Shown: positions 12,384 through 19,336 of the stretch, in pieces
Layout of the letters: each line of letters starts with the position of its first letter
How positions within the stretch are numbered: position 1 is the stretch's first letter
From: Poriferisodalis sp965204125
Lineage (GTDB): Bacteria; Actinomycetota; Acidimicrobiia; Acidimicrobiales; Poriferisodalaceae
Direction: 5' to 3'
Assembly: GCF_965204125.1 (NCBI RefSeq)
Contig: NZ_OZ241968.1
Span: 1,798,001-1,862,000 of the forward strand
Length of the DNA stretch: 64,000 nt
Program-made: the position numbers and the translations under genes
The notes under the pieces: generated by a model
The model's input: the letters and a program-made list of their open reading frames with translations, nothing else
Databases searched by the model: none
What the model was told of the DNA's origin: nothing

Positions 12384-12416
12384 GCGGGCCACCTGCGTAC
12401 GGCGCAGGTGGCCCGC
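12384..12416. terminator. perfect 14-bp hairpin beside the tRNA-like sequence
   Basis: GCGGGCCACCTGCG at 12384-12397 is exactly inverted at 12403-12416 with a 5-base loop. No U-tract follows on either strand. It lies downstream of the small membrane protein gene (minus strand) and just upstream of the tRNA-like sequence, so a terminator is the simplest reading. Confidence 0.45.
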
Positions 12417-12549
12417 TGCTACATCCGCAACCGTAGACGCGTCTTGTCGCAAATTGTGGATAGTGGCGAACGGTTCTCGAATTCTCAGTAACTATGCGGG
12501 TTTCAGGGATTTGCGAGACTGGCCCATGGGCCAGCAGGACGCGCGCTCC

Positions 12550-12777
12550 TCACCTAGAAAGCGGCGAGTCGAGCCCCATGCCGACAATTGCCAAGAGCAC
12601 TACGACAGCAAGCAGGATCAGCGGCACGCCTACTACGACCCCGAGAGCCATTCCCCAGAACGTGTCCTTCACGCCGCCGATCTTTGATCTGCGGAAGAGG
12701 GCAACTTCCTCGTCCAGGCTCTTGATGGCTGCCGCAACATCTGATGTTGCAAGCTCATGAAGCGGCTGTGCGGACAT
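12550..12777 (-). CDS. small single-pass membrane protein
   Basis: The ATG at 12777 follows a strong GGAGGGAA ribosome site and gives a 75-aa protein. Residues 1-40 are polar and probably helical, with LDEEVALFRRSKIGG. A hydrophobic segment rich in V, L, A and I (about residues 43-70) forms one transmembrane helix, leaving a short polar tail. I do not recognise a family; length and layout resemble small phage-holin-like or stress membrane peptides, but nothing specific supports that. It lies between the tRNA-like sequence and the IS element and has no co-directional partner. Confidence 0.65.
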   Translation of the reverse strand: MSAQPLHELATSDVAAAIKSLDEEVALFRRSKIGGVKDTFWGMALGVVVGVPLILLAVVVLLAIVGMGLDSPLSR

Positions 12778-12922
12778 GGCGGTTCCCTCCTGACGGAAGT
12801 CGGTGTCTGCCATCGATGACGCTGACCAGCCGGAGGGAACCAGGCAACCGGTGCCGTCGTATTTGGCCGGCTCCGCGTAGGCGGGATGTGCGTTGTCGAT
12901 GGCGAACCTGACCGCACCGCAC

Positions 12923-13414
12923 TCAGTCGTAGGGACTTGCACCCCGCCTCGTCGCCCGGGTGTTCAGGACCCAGCAGCCCAGCGAGAGAAGCGATGCGAA
13001 GGTGCTGGCGAGCTTGCAGTAGCGGGTTGCTATGCCTCTGAACTGCTTGAGGTCTGCGAAGGCGTTTTCGACGACGCGGCGGGCCCTGTATGCGTTCGCG
13101 TCGTACGGGTGCGGAAGCTTCCTCGCCCGCGTCGAGGGGATCACCGCCTCAGTCGCACGGCGCTCCAAGTCCTCCTGCATAGCTTGGCTGTCGTACGTTC
13201 GGTCGGCAAGGAGCCAGCTGGCCTGTTCCGAGGAACGATCAAGGAGCGGAATCAGCTCTTTCGACTCTGCGGCGTATCCGGGTCGCAGGCTGAATCTCAG
13301 GAACCGGCCCGATCGGTCGGTAAGTGCGATGACTTTGGAGGTTGGGCCTCCTCTGCTTGTTCCGATTGCTTCGTCAAGGCTGTTCGGGGATCGCAGGGGA
13401 GGCCTTGCCGTTTT
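12923..13414 (-). CDS. IS5-family transposase, second frame (orfB, reached by -1 frameshift)
   Basis: After the A-run at 13414-13411 this frame reads RSRGGPTSK-like text (GTSRGGPTSKVIALTD), then LLADRTYDSQ with the second catalytic Asp, and RVVENAFADLKQFRGIATRYCK with the catalytic Glu, ending at 12923. No independent start with a ribosome site was seen, so it is probably made only as the frameshift fusion with orfA. That is the known expression mode in the IS427 group. Confidence 0.75.
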   Translation of the reverse strand, partial: KTARPPLRSPNSLDEAIGTSRGGPTSKVIALTDRSGRFLRFSLRPGYAAESKELIPLLDRSSEQASWLLADRTYDSQAMQEDLERRATEAVIPSTRARKLPHPYDANAYRARRVVENAFADLKQFRGIATRYCKLASTFASLLSLGCWVLNTRATRRGASPYD

Positions 13415-13722
13415 CTTCGGCGGGCTCCGCGGGCGTGTTGGTGGACCTTGATAAACATGCCATCGATCTGGAGCGTTCCGAAGTCGAGTTCGCTATCCAG
13501 AGATTGCAGCAACCGCTCGAAGACACCTCGGTGCGACCACCGCCGGAACCGCTGGCCATAGCGCTCGGGCAAATCTCGCCACGGAGCGCCTCTTCGGGCA
13601 ATCCAGAGAATGCCCTCGAGCGTCACCCAGTGGGAAGCTTCGTACGGCCGGCCGCGGCCGCGCTGCGGAGGGAGCAGCGGCTCTATCCGTTTCCACTGTT
13701 CGTCCGGTAATGCTTGCCTCAT
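13297..13722 (-). CDS. IS5-family transposase, first frame (orfA)
   Basis: Beginning at ATG 13722 the protein reads MRQALPDEQWKRIEPLLPPQ, the DUF4096 N-terminal domain of IS5/IS427 transposases, followed by GRPYE...LEGILWIARRGAPWRDLPERYG and the first catalytic Asp in LQIDG. The frame ends at 13297. At 13414-13411 the minus strand reads AGA-AAA-C; a -1 slip on these A residues joins the second frame in register, giving the full transposase. Confidence 0.8.
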   Translation of the reverse strand: MRQALPDEQWKRIEPLLPPQRGRGRPYEASHWVTLEGILWIARRGAPWRDLPERYGQRFRRWSHRGVFERLLQSLDSELDFGTLQIDGMFIKVHQHARGARRRKRQGLPCDPRTALTKQSEQAEEAQPPKSSHLPTDRAGS

Positions 13723-13933
13723 TATGGTAAACACAGTAGGAATATATGTTCGCAACACGTTGCGGAAACATGGCGTGACCTGCGATTATCATAAGTTCTT
13801 GGAGCCGACACCCGCTGGGCGGGGGTAGAGCGATTTCTCGCAGTTGTCTGCGGGTGCCGGCCCATAGAGGCAGGGTCTCATAGATTGATGAGCCAACCGA
13901 TGTACCGTACGCGGAGACGACGAGGAGGTCTCC

Positions 13934-14158
13934 GTGGCGTTCATTACTTCGGATACAGAGCCAACGTACGCAACGCTCTGCGCACATTTGGAATCGGTCC
14001 GTCACCGTTTGCTGCAGATTGGCGACAGCATCCTCAGCCCGGGCGGACCGCCCATAGACGACCCCGAAATCATGGAACTGATCAACACGCATGCGAACGT
14101 GGCGGCAGCGGTACTGGCCTACGGGCAGGCGCTCTACGGAGACTCGTCGGTAGATTGA
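13934..14158 (+). CDS. small hypothetical protein
   Basis: The GTG at 13934 sits five bases after a perfect AGGAGG (13923-13928), which decides the start. The 74-aa product is acidic and probably helical, with a central SILSPGGPPIDDPEIMELINTHANVAAAVLAYGQAL. It has no membrane segment and no family I recognise. It is located just downstream of the IS promoter side and ends before the convergent CoA-transferase gene, so it may be an orphan left by rearrangement, though the ribosome site suggests real expression. Confidence 0.6.
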   Translation: MAFITSDTEPTYATLCAHLESVRHRLLQIGDSILSPGGPPIDDPEIMELINTHANVAAAVLAYGQALYGDSSVD

Positions 14159-14240
14159 AGACCGGCCGACTCGAAAGTTCGCATCGACCGGTTCCCGTTG
14201 GTGCCCTACTCGGTGGCAGAGCGACATCAACCTACGGTTC

Positions 14241-14256
14241 ACTGTTTGAGGACAGT
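14241..14256. terminator. short hairpin between convergent genes
   Basis: ACTGT (14241-14245) and ACAGT (14252-14256) enclose TTGAGG. It lies between the small + strand gene ending at 14158 and the minus strand CoA-transferase ending at 14269. It is short and has no U-tract. Confidence 0.25.
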
Positions 14257-14268
14257 CCCTAGCGGCGT

Positions 14269-16728
14269 TCAGCCGATGGCGCCGGCCACGGCGAGTTCGA
14301 CAACACGGTCGTCGTCGTAACCGAGGATGTCCCGCAGGACGCGGTCGTTGTGCTCACCCAGGCTCGGGCCTGACCTGGTGACGGCGTGGGGGGTGCCGGC
14401 GAGCTGCAGGCGGGGCGCTTCGACGATCATGCGGTCGTACACCGGGTGCTCGACGTCCATCCAGTGGCCGCGGTGAATGAGCTGCGGATCGGCGAAGCAG
14501 CCGAGACTGTTCTGGCTGGCGTGTGCGGGCACGCCCGCAGCCTGCAGCACGGCTTCGGCTTCAGCCGGTGTGCGCCCGGCGGCCCATGCCGCGATGGCGG
14601 CGTCAATGTCTGCGTTGCGCGCGACGCGTCCCGCTGCGTCGAGGCCGGCGAGTTCGGCCGGCACGGGCTGGCCGTCGCGGCTGAGCACCTCACACAGTGA
14701 CTCCCACTGGTGCTCGGTTTCGCACACCACCGCGATCCACGCCTCCGGTGGCTCGATGGGATTGTCGGGACTGGCATCGCCCTGGTCGCACGGGTACATC
14801 GCATGGGGGCTGCTGAACGCATCGGCATTGCCCGATCGGGTGGCAGCAACGCCATTGACCGTGTGCTCGAGCACCTCGGTCGCCAAGAAGTGCACCGCGG
14901 CCTCGGCCTGAGCGAAGTCGAGATGCTGGCCCCGGCCCTGCGGATCGGCGTCGCGGGCGTCGAGCGCGGCCAGCAGCAGCGGCACCATGTACTGCGGGGT
15001 GACGTAGTCGGTGTAGGCGAGGAACGGTCCCGCCGGCGCCCGGTCCGGCCAGCCGGTCATCTCGTAGTAGCCGGTGATGGCACCGGCCAGATTGCCGAAG
15101 CCGGCGAATGTGGCGAGCGGTCCGGTCTGGCCCATCAGGCTGGTGCTCAGCAGAATCAGGCCCGGGTTGCGGGCCGAGAGCGTCTCGTAACCGATGCCCC
15201 AGTCGTCGAGCGTGCCCGGCGTGTACGACTCGACGTAGATGTCGGCCCATTCCGCCAAGTCGCACAGCACGTCGCGGCCCTCGGCGGTGTTGAGATCGAT
15301 GGTCACGCCGAGCTTGCCCGCGTTGAGCGTGCCGTACTGGATCGAGGCGTCAGGTCCCATGTCTCCCCGCAGGCCGCCGCCGCTGCCGCGTGCAGCGTCG
15401 AATCGCGCTGGCCCTTCCACCTTGATGACCGTGGCGCCGAAGTCGGCGAGCACCCGCGTCGTGAACGGCCCGGCGTACACCCACGTGGTGTCGAGCACCT
15501 TGATCCCCTCGAGGGGCCGCGGGCTCGACGGATCGCCGCCGCCGTCGCGCAGTTTCTCCGCGGCGTCCAGCAGCGCCGAGCGCGGCTTCGCCTTGATGGC
15601 CGCGGTGTGGGCGCCGAGATCTGGCGGGGTGCCGAGGGAGCGGAGTGGCGTGCGGCTGGGCTTGCACCATGCGCCTGGGGTGATCACGCTGCCCCACGCA
15701 GGATCGGCGACGGTGTCCCAATAGCCGCGCTCGTTGAAGTGCTCCACCTCGGTCAGCTCGGCTGGCGTGTACACGGGTGCCAGCAGCAGCTCGCGGCGCT
15801 GCGCTTCCGCGAACAAATCGGCGCGGGTGCGCGTGCTCGTCAAGCGGGTGATCGCGGCCTTGGTCTGCTCGAGCTGGCCCGGCGCAACCTCAGGATCGGT
15901 GAACAGGCGCATCCCGAAATCGACCCAGTCGAGTACCGCGAGCTCGTCGTCACAGCAGCCGTTCTCATGCACCCAGTCCATCAGCCGCTTGGTGAATCGG
16001 CCGATGGTGTCGCCGAACAGCAGCGTGATCGAGACGTAGCCGTCGGACGCCGGATAGACGAACTGCAGGTGGAAGTTGAGGAAGAGGATCCCGCCTGAGG
16101 TTCGGCGGGCCGACGGGTATTCGTTAGGGGCGTGGATGATGCCGGGGAATGCCGTCTGCATCATCGCCTGCTGTGCCGAGATGTCGACGTGCTGGCCGTA
16201 CCCGCTGCGGTCGCGTTGGCGCAGCGCGAGCGCCGTGCCGACGGCGGCATGCGATCCCGCGTGCAGCCAGCTCTGCGGTGCCGTGATGCGCAGCGGCGCC
16301 CGGTCGGCGTCGCCGGTGATTGCAGCGCTGCATGCCGAGGCGGCAATGGTGAGATCTGATGCTGCCCAGCCGGCCTTCGGTCCGGTGCTTCCGAATGGGG
16401 TGACGGTGGTGTGCACGAGTCCCGGGTTGACCGCACGCAGCTCGTCGTAGCTGAGGCCAAGTCCGGGGTCGGGCGATTCGATCAGTGCGTCGGCGCTGGC
16501 GACCAGCTCCATCAGCTCGTTGCGATCGTCAATGACGCAGCTCTGCGCACCGCGCCGCAGGTTCCACCAGTTCAGCGATGTGCCGTCGGGGCCTGTTTCC
16601 CGATGGTCTCGCCCGCGGCCATCGGGGCCTTCGATGAGGATCACCTCGGCGCCCAATGAGCCGAGGATCGAGGTGCACATCGCGCCCCGGTGATCGGTGA
16701 GGTCCAGCACTCGGTATGGCTTCAGCAT
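14269..16728 (-). CDS. tandem (double-domain) family III CoA-transferase
   Basis: This 819-aa protein is two family III CoA-transferase (CaiB/BaiF-type) domains in one chain. Domain 1 starts MLKPYRVLDLTD and has the catalytic-region QHVDISAQ with Asp182. Domain 2 begins near residue 405 (PLEGIKVLDTTWVYAGPF) and has QHLDFAQ with Asp604. Normal members are about 380-430 aa and work as interlocked dimers, so this gene encodes both halves of a dimer. These enzymes move CoA between acyl groups, here of unknown identity. ATG 16728 is the first good start and lies 97 bases from the divergent thiolase-like gene, with which a promoter region is probably shared. A close paralogue lies at 19337-21757. 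Confidence 0.88.
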   Translation of the reverse strand: MLKPYRVLDLTDHRGAMCTSILGSLGAEVILIEGPDGRGRDHRETGPDGTSLNWWNLRRGAQSCVIDDRNELMELVASADALIESPDPGLGLSYDELRAVNPGLVHTTVTPFGSTGPKAGWAASDLTIAASACSAAITGDADRAPLRITAPQSWLHAGSHAAVGTALALRQRDRSGYGQHVDISAQQAMMQTAFPGIIHAPNEYPSARRTSGGILFLNFHLQFVYPASDGYVSITLLFGDTIGRFTKRLMDWVHENGCCDDELAVLDWVDFGMRLFTDPEVAPGQLEQTKAAITRLTSTRTRADLFAEAQRRELLLAPVYTPAELTEVEHFNERGYWDTVADPAWGSVITPGAWCKPSRTPLRSLGTPPDLGAHTAAIKAKPRSALLDAAEKLRDGGGDPSSPRPLEGIKVLDTTWVYAGPFTTRVLADFGATVIKVEGPARFDAARGSGGGLRGDMGPDASIQYGTLNAGKLGVTIDLNTAEGRDVLCDLAEWADIYVESYTPGTLDDWGIGYETLSARNPGLILLSTSLMGQTGPLATFAGFGNLAGAITGYYEMTGWPDRAPAGPFLAYTDYVTPQYMVPLLLAALDARDADPQGRGQHLDFAQAEAAVHFLATEVLEHTVNGVAATRSGNADAFSSPHAMYPCDQGDASPDNPIEPPEAWIAVVCETEHQWESLCEVLSRDGQPVPAELAGLDAAGRVARNADIDAAIAAWAAGRTPAEAEAVLQAAGVPAHASQNSLGCFADPQLIHRGHWMDVEHPVYDRMIVEAPRLQLAGTPHAVTRSGPSLGEHNDRVLRDILGYDDDRVVELAVAGAIG

Positions 16729-16824
16729 CGCCGCGAAGCTAACGCTCGCTCTCGGCGCCGACCGACGACCCGGCACCGGCGCAGATCGGGCATCGCGTCG
16801 GCGCCGGCGGCTAGCGTGCCGCCG

Positions 16825-17991
16825 GTGACGATTCGAGGCAAGGCACTCATCGCCGGGGTGTACGAGCATCCCGGCCGTGAACTGCCCGACCGCACGCTGC
16901 CGCAGATCCACGCCGAGGTAGCCGCGGGCGCGCTGGCCGACGCCGGGCTGACCCTGGCCGACGTCGACGCCTACTACTCGGCCGGCGACGCACCCGGCTT
17001 CGGCGCCCTGTCGATGGCGGAGTACCTCGGCCTCGACCTCACCTACATCGACGACACCGAGACCGGCGGCTCGGCGTACTTGGTCCATGTTCAGCATGCC
17101 GCTGCGGCCATTGCTGCAGGCCACGTGAACGTGGCGCTGATCACGCTGGCCGGCAAGCCGCGCACCGGCGGCGCCGGTCCAGGCGGCAGCGCCCGGTTCA
17201 GCTCGGCGCCCGAGGCTTCGTTCGAGAACCAGTTCGGCATGTCGGTACCCGGCGGGTACGCGCTGGCCGCGGCACGGCACATGCACGAATTCGGCACCAC
17301 CTCAGAGCAGCTGGCCGAAGTCAAGGTGGCCGCCTCAACCCATGCGCAGCACAATCCGCACGCCTTCCTCCAAGACGTCGTGACGGTGGAGGAGGTGGTG
17401 TCGTCGCCGATGATCTCCGATCCGCTGCACCGGCTCGACTGCTGCGTGATCACCGACGGCGGCGGTGCCCTCGTGCTGGTCAGCGAAGCGGTGGCGGCGT
17501 CGCTTGACCGCCACTGCGTGCCGGTGCTGGGAACGGGAACCGCCATCAAGCACACCTCGGGCGGGCGCATCGATCTGACCCACACGGGGGCGACGCGCTC
17601 GGGGCCGCTGGCGTTTGCCGAAGCCGGCGTGACACCCGCCGACATCGACTACGTGTCGATCTACGACAGCTTCACCATCACGGTGCTGATGACGCTGGAA
17701 GACCTCGGCTTCTGCGAAAAGGGTCATGGCGGACGCTTCGTGTCCGACGGCGCTCTGCAGTCGCCCGGCGGTGCGCTGCCGTTCAACACCGACGGCGGCG
17801 GCCTGTGCAACAACCATCCGGCCAACCGCGGCGGCATGACCAAGGTGGTCGAAGCCGTGCGCCAGCTGCGCGGCGAGGCCCAAGCGGCCGTGCAGGTGCC
17901 CGACTGCGAGCTGGCCCTGGCGCACGGCACCGGAGGCAGCCTCGCCACCCGCATGGGAAGCGCCACGCTTGTGATGGGCAGGTCGACGTGA
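16825..17991 (+). CDS. thiolase-like protein (lipid-transfer/SCP-x type, possible acyl-CoA aldolase)
   Basis: This 388-aa protein has the thiolase fold signatures of the SCP-x/lipid-transfer branch: ETGGSAYLVHVQHAAAAIAAG in the nucleophile region, GGGALVLVSE, CNNHPANRGGM and the C-terminal GTGGSLATRMGSA. The position where true thiolases carry the nucleophilic Cys appears as Ser83 (TGGSA). Lack of that Cys plus the immediately following DUF35 gene recalls the Ltp2-ChsH2(DUF35) retro-aldolase pair of steroid side-chain breakdown, so cleavage of a beta-hydroxyacyl-CoA is a reasonable guess. The GTG at 16825 is taken as start; a longer frame exists but would run into the divergent promoter region. 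It overlaps the next gene by four bases (GTGA). Confidence 0.82.
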   Translation: MTIRGKALIAGVYEHPGRELPDRTLPQIHAEVAAGALADAGLTLADVDAYYSAGDAPGFGALSMAEYLGLDLTYIDDTETGGSAYLVHVQHAAAAIAAGHVNVALITLAGKPRTGGAGPGGSARFSSAPEASFENQFGMSVPGGYALAAARHMHEFGTTSEQLAEVKVAASTHAQHNPHAFLQDVVTVEEVVSSPMISDPLHRLDCCVITDGGGALVLVSEAVAASLDRHCVPVLGTGTAIKHTSGGRIDLTHTGATRSGPLAFAEAGVTPADIDYVSIYDSFTITVLMTLEDLGFCEKGHGGRFVSDGALQSPGGALPFNTDGGGLCNNHPANRGGMTKVVEAVRQLRGEAQAAVQVPDCELALAHGTGGSLATRMGSATLVMGRST

Positions 17992-18407
17992 GCGAACTCG
18001 GGCAGTTCGGCCTGCCGGTACCGCCGCCGACGGTGAATCTCGAGACGCAGCGGTTCTGGGATGCCACCGCCGAAGGCCGACTGGTGCTGCCCCGCTGCGA
18101 CAACAGCGGTGACGTCGTGTGGTACCCGCGGGAACGCTGCGATGGGCCCGGCAGCACCTCGGTGACCTGGTTCGAGGCCTCGGGGCGAGGCACCGTGTAC
18201 AGCTGCACAGTTACCCGCCGCATCCCGGGTTCGTGGCGCAAGGCGGCCCCGTTCGTGCTCGCCTACGTCGAGTTGGAAGAGGGTCCCCGAGTGCTCACCA
18301 ACATCGTCGGCTGCGACCCCGAGACGGTCCATATCGGCCAAGCCGTGCAGGCCGTCTTCGACCCCACGCCAGACGGCCCCGCACTGCTGCGCTTCACCCC
18401 AGCCTGA
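17988..18407 (+). CDS. DUF35 OB-fold protein, partner of the thiolase-like gene
   Basis: This 139-aa protein has the usual DUF35 layout: an N-terminal helix (FWDATAEGRLVLPRC), a rubredoxin-like ribbon and an OB fold with GTVYSCTV and PFVLAYVELEEG. The ribbon is incomplete: the first pair reads CDNSG where CxxCG is normal, so one zinc ligand is Ser. The GTG start overlaps the thiolase-like stop by four bases, implying translational coupling and a stable complex. DUF35 proteins bind acyl-CoA for their thiolase-fold partners. Confidence 0.85.
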   Translation: MSELGQFGLPVPPPTVNLETQRFWDATAEGRLVLPRCDNSGDVVWYPRERCDGPGSTSVTWFEASGRGTVYSCTVTRRIPGSWRKAAPFVLAYVELEEGPRVLTNIVGCDPETVHIGQAVQAVFDPTPDGPALLRFTPA

Positions 18408-18421
18408 CCGCTGTTCAGCGG
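18408..18421. terminator. small palindrome between convergent genes
   Basis: CCGCTG (18408-18413) and CAGCGG (18416-18421) form a 6-bp inverted repeat with a 2-base centre directly after the DUF35 stop and before the convergent dtd gene end. No U-tract is present. Confidence 0.3.
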
Positions 18422-18432
18422 GAGCGCCGGAG

Positions 18433-18870
18433 TCAGACTTCGAGCATCAGCGTGACCGGGCCGTCATTGATCAGCTCGACCGCCATCTCGGCCCCGAACG
18501 AGCCAGTGGCCACGGTGGCGCCCAGGCGACGCAGTTCGGCAACCAATTCGTCGATCAGCCCGGTTGCCTGATCGGGCGCTGCTGCTGCAACGAACGACGG
18601 GCGGCGACCCTTGCGGGTGTCGCCGTAGAGCGTGAATTGGCTCACCACCAGCACCTCGCCGCTGGTATCTGCTACTGACCGGTTCATCTGGCCGTTGTCG
18701 TCGGCGAAGATGCGCAGGTTCCAGATCTTGCCGGCAAGCCTGTGTGCCGACTCAGTGCTGTCGTCGTGCGTCGCACCCACCAGGCAGCACAGCCCGGGAC
18801 CGATCTCGCCGATCACCTCGCCGCCGACTCGCACCCGGGCCTCGGCGGCCCGCTGCACCAGTGCTCGCAC
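18433..18870 (-). CDS. dtd: D-aminoacyl-tRNA deacylase
   Basis: This 145-aa protein matches Dtd over its full usual length: MRALVQRAAEARVRV at the start, the signature SQFTLYGDTRKGRRPSF in the middle, and the active-site loop NDGPVTLMLEV at the end (the cross-subunit Gly-cisPro motif, normally NxGPVT). It removes D-amino acids wrongly attached to tRNA. The start is GTG at 18870, five bases downstream of the RidA stop, so both are probably co-transcribed. Nothing unusual was seen. Confidence 0.95.
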   Translation of the reverse strand: MRALVQRAAEARVRVGGEVIGEIGPGLCCLVGATHDDSTESAHRLAGKIWNLRIFADDNGQMNRSVADTSGEVLVVSQFTLYGDTRKGRRPSFVAAAAPDQATGLIDELVAELRRLGATVATGSFGAEMAVELINDGPVTLMLEV

Positions 18871-18874
18871 GCGC

Positions 18875-19285
18875 TCAGGGAATGATCGCGTCGACTTCGA
18901 TCTCGATGACGAGGTCGGGATGGATCAGCCCCGACACCTCGACGAGCGTCGACGCCGGCCGGATGTCGCCGAACACCTCACCATGGGCGCGGATGAAGTC
19001 GTCGAGCATCCCGATGTCGGTGACGAACGAGCGGGTCCGCACGACATCGCTCATCTGCGCTCCCGCCTCTGCCAGCGCCTGCTCAATGACCCCCAGCGTG
19101 TAGATGGCCTGCCCGTAGCAGTCGCCCGGGTGCGCCACGCCGTCGGGGCCCAGCGACGTGCTCCCCGATACAGCGACCCAGTCGCCGAGCCGCACAGCCC
19201 GCGAGTAGCCGGCCACGGGCTCCAGCGGACCGCCGCTTGAAATGTTCTGCCTGTCGACGCCCGAAGCGCCGCTGTCTGTGCTCAT
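18875..19285 (-). CDS. RidA/YjgF-family protein
   Basis: The 136-aa product has the RidA fold pattern: YSRAVRLGDWVAVSGSTSLG near the front, the Arg-bearing VVRTRSFVTDI and the closing VEIEVDAIIP with its Glu. RidA proteins hydrolyse reactive enamine/imine intermediates; members of this subfamily often act in catabolic pathways instead. It is 52 bases downstream of the second double CoA-transferase and directly ahead of dtd on the same strand. Confidence 0.88.
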   Translation of the reverse strand: MSTDSGASGVDRQNISSGGPLEPVAGYSRAVRLGDWVAVSGSTSLGPDGVAHPGDCYGQAIYTLGVIEQALAEAGAQMSDVVRTRSFVTDIGMLDDFIRAHGEVFGDIRPASTLVEVSGLIHPDLVIEIEVDAIIP

Positions 19286-19336
19286 GCTGACCTCAATTCG
19301 GCATGGTCGGGTTCGGTGGAAAGCTGACGGAGCGTT

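Larger units (their letters stand above)
12923..13758 (-). mobile_element. IS5-family (IS427-like) insertion sequence
   Basis: Two overlapping frames on the minus strand together encode one DDE transposase, the layout of the IS427 group of IS5. The listed span is the coding core plus start region; exact ends are not established. An AGGGACT at 12931-12937 is inverted as AGTCCCT at 14254-14260, each next to TAG, but the similarity stops after seven bases and the first transposase stop lies outside it, so I do not trust it as the terminal repeat. All three catalytic positions appear intact, so the element may still be active. Confidence 0.75.

Noticed and set aside
12931..14260. AGGGACT/AGTCCCT as terminal inverted repeats of the IS element
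   Set aside because: Similarity stops after seven bases, and the orfB stop at 12923 lies outside, so the ends are unproven.
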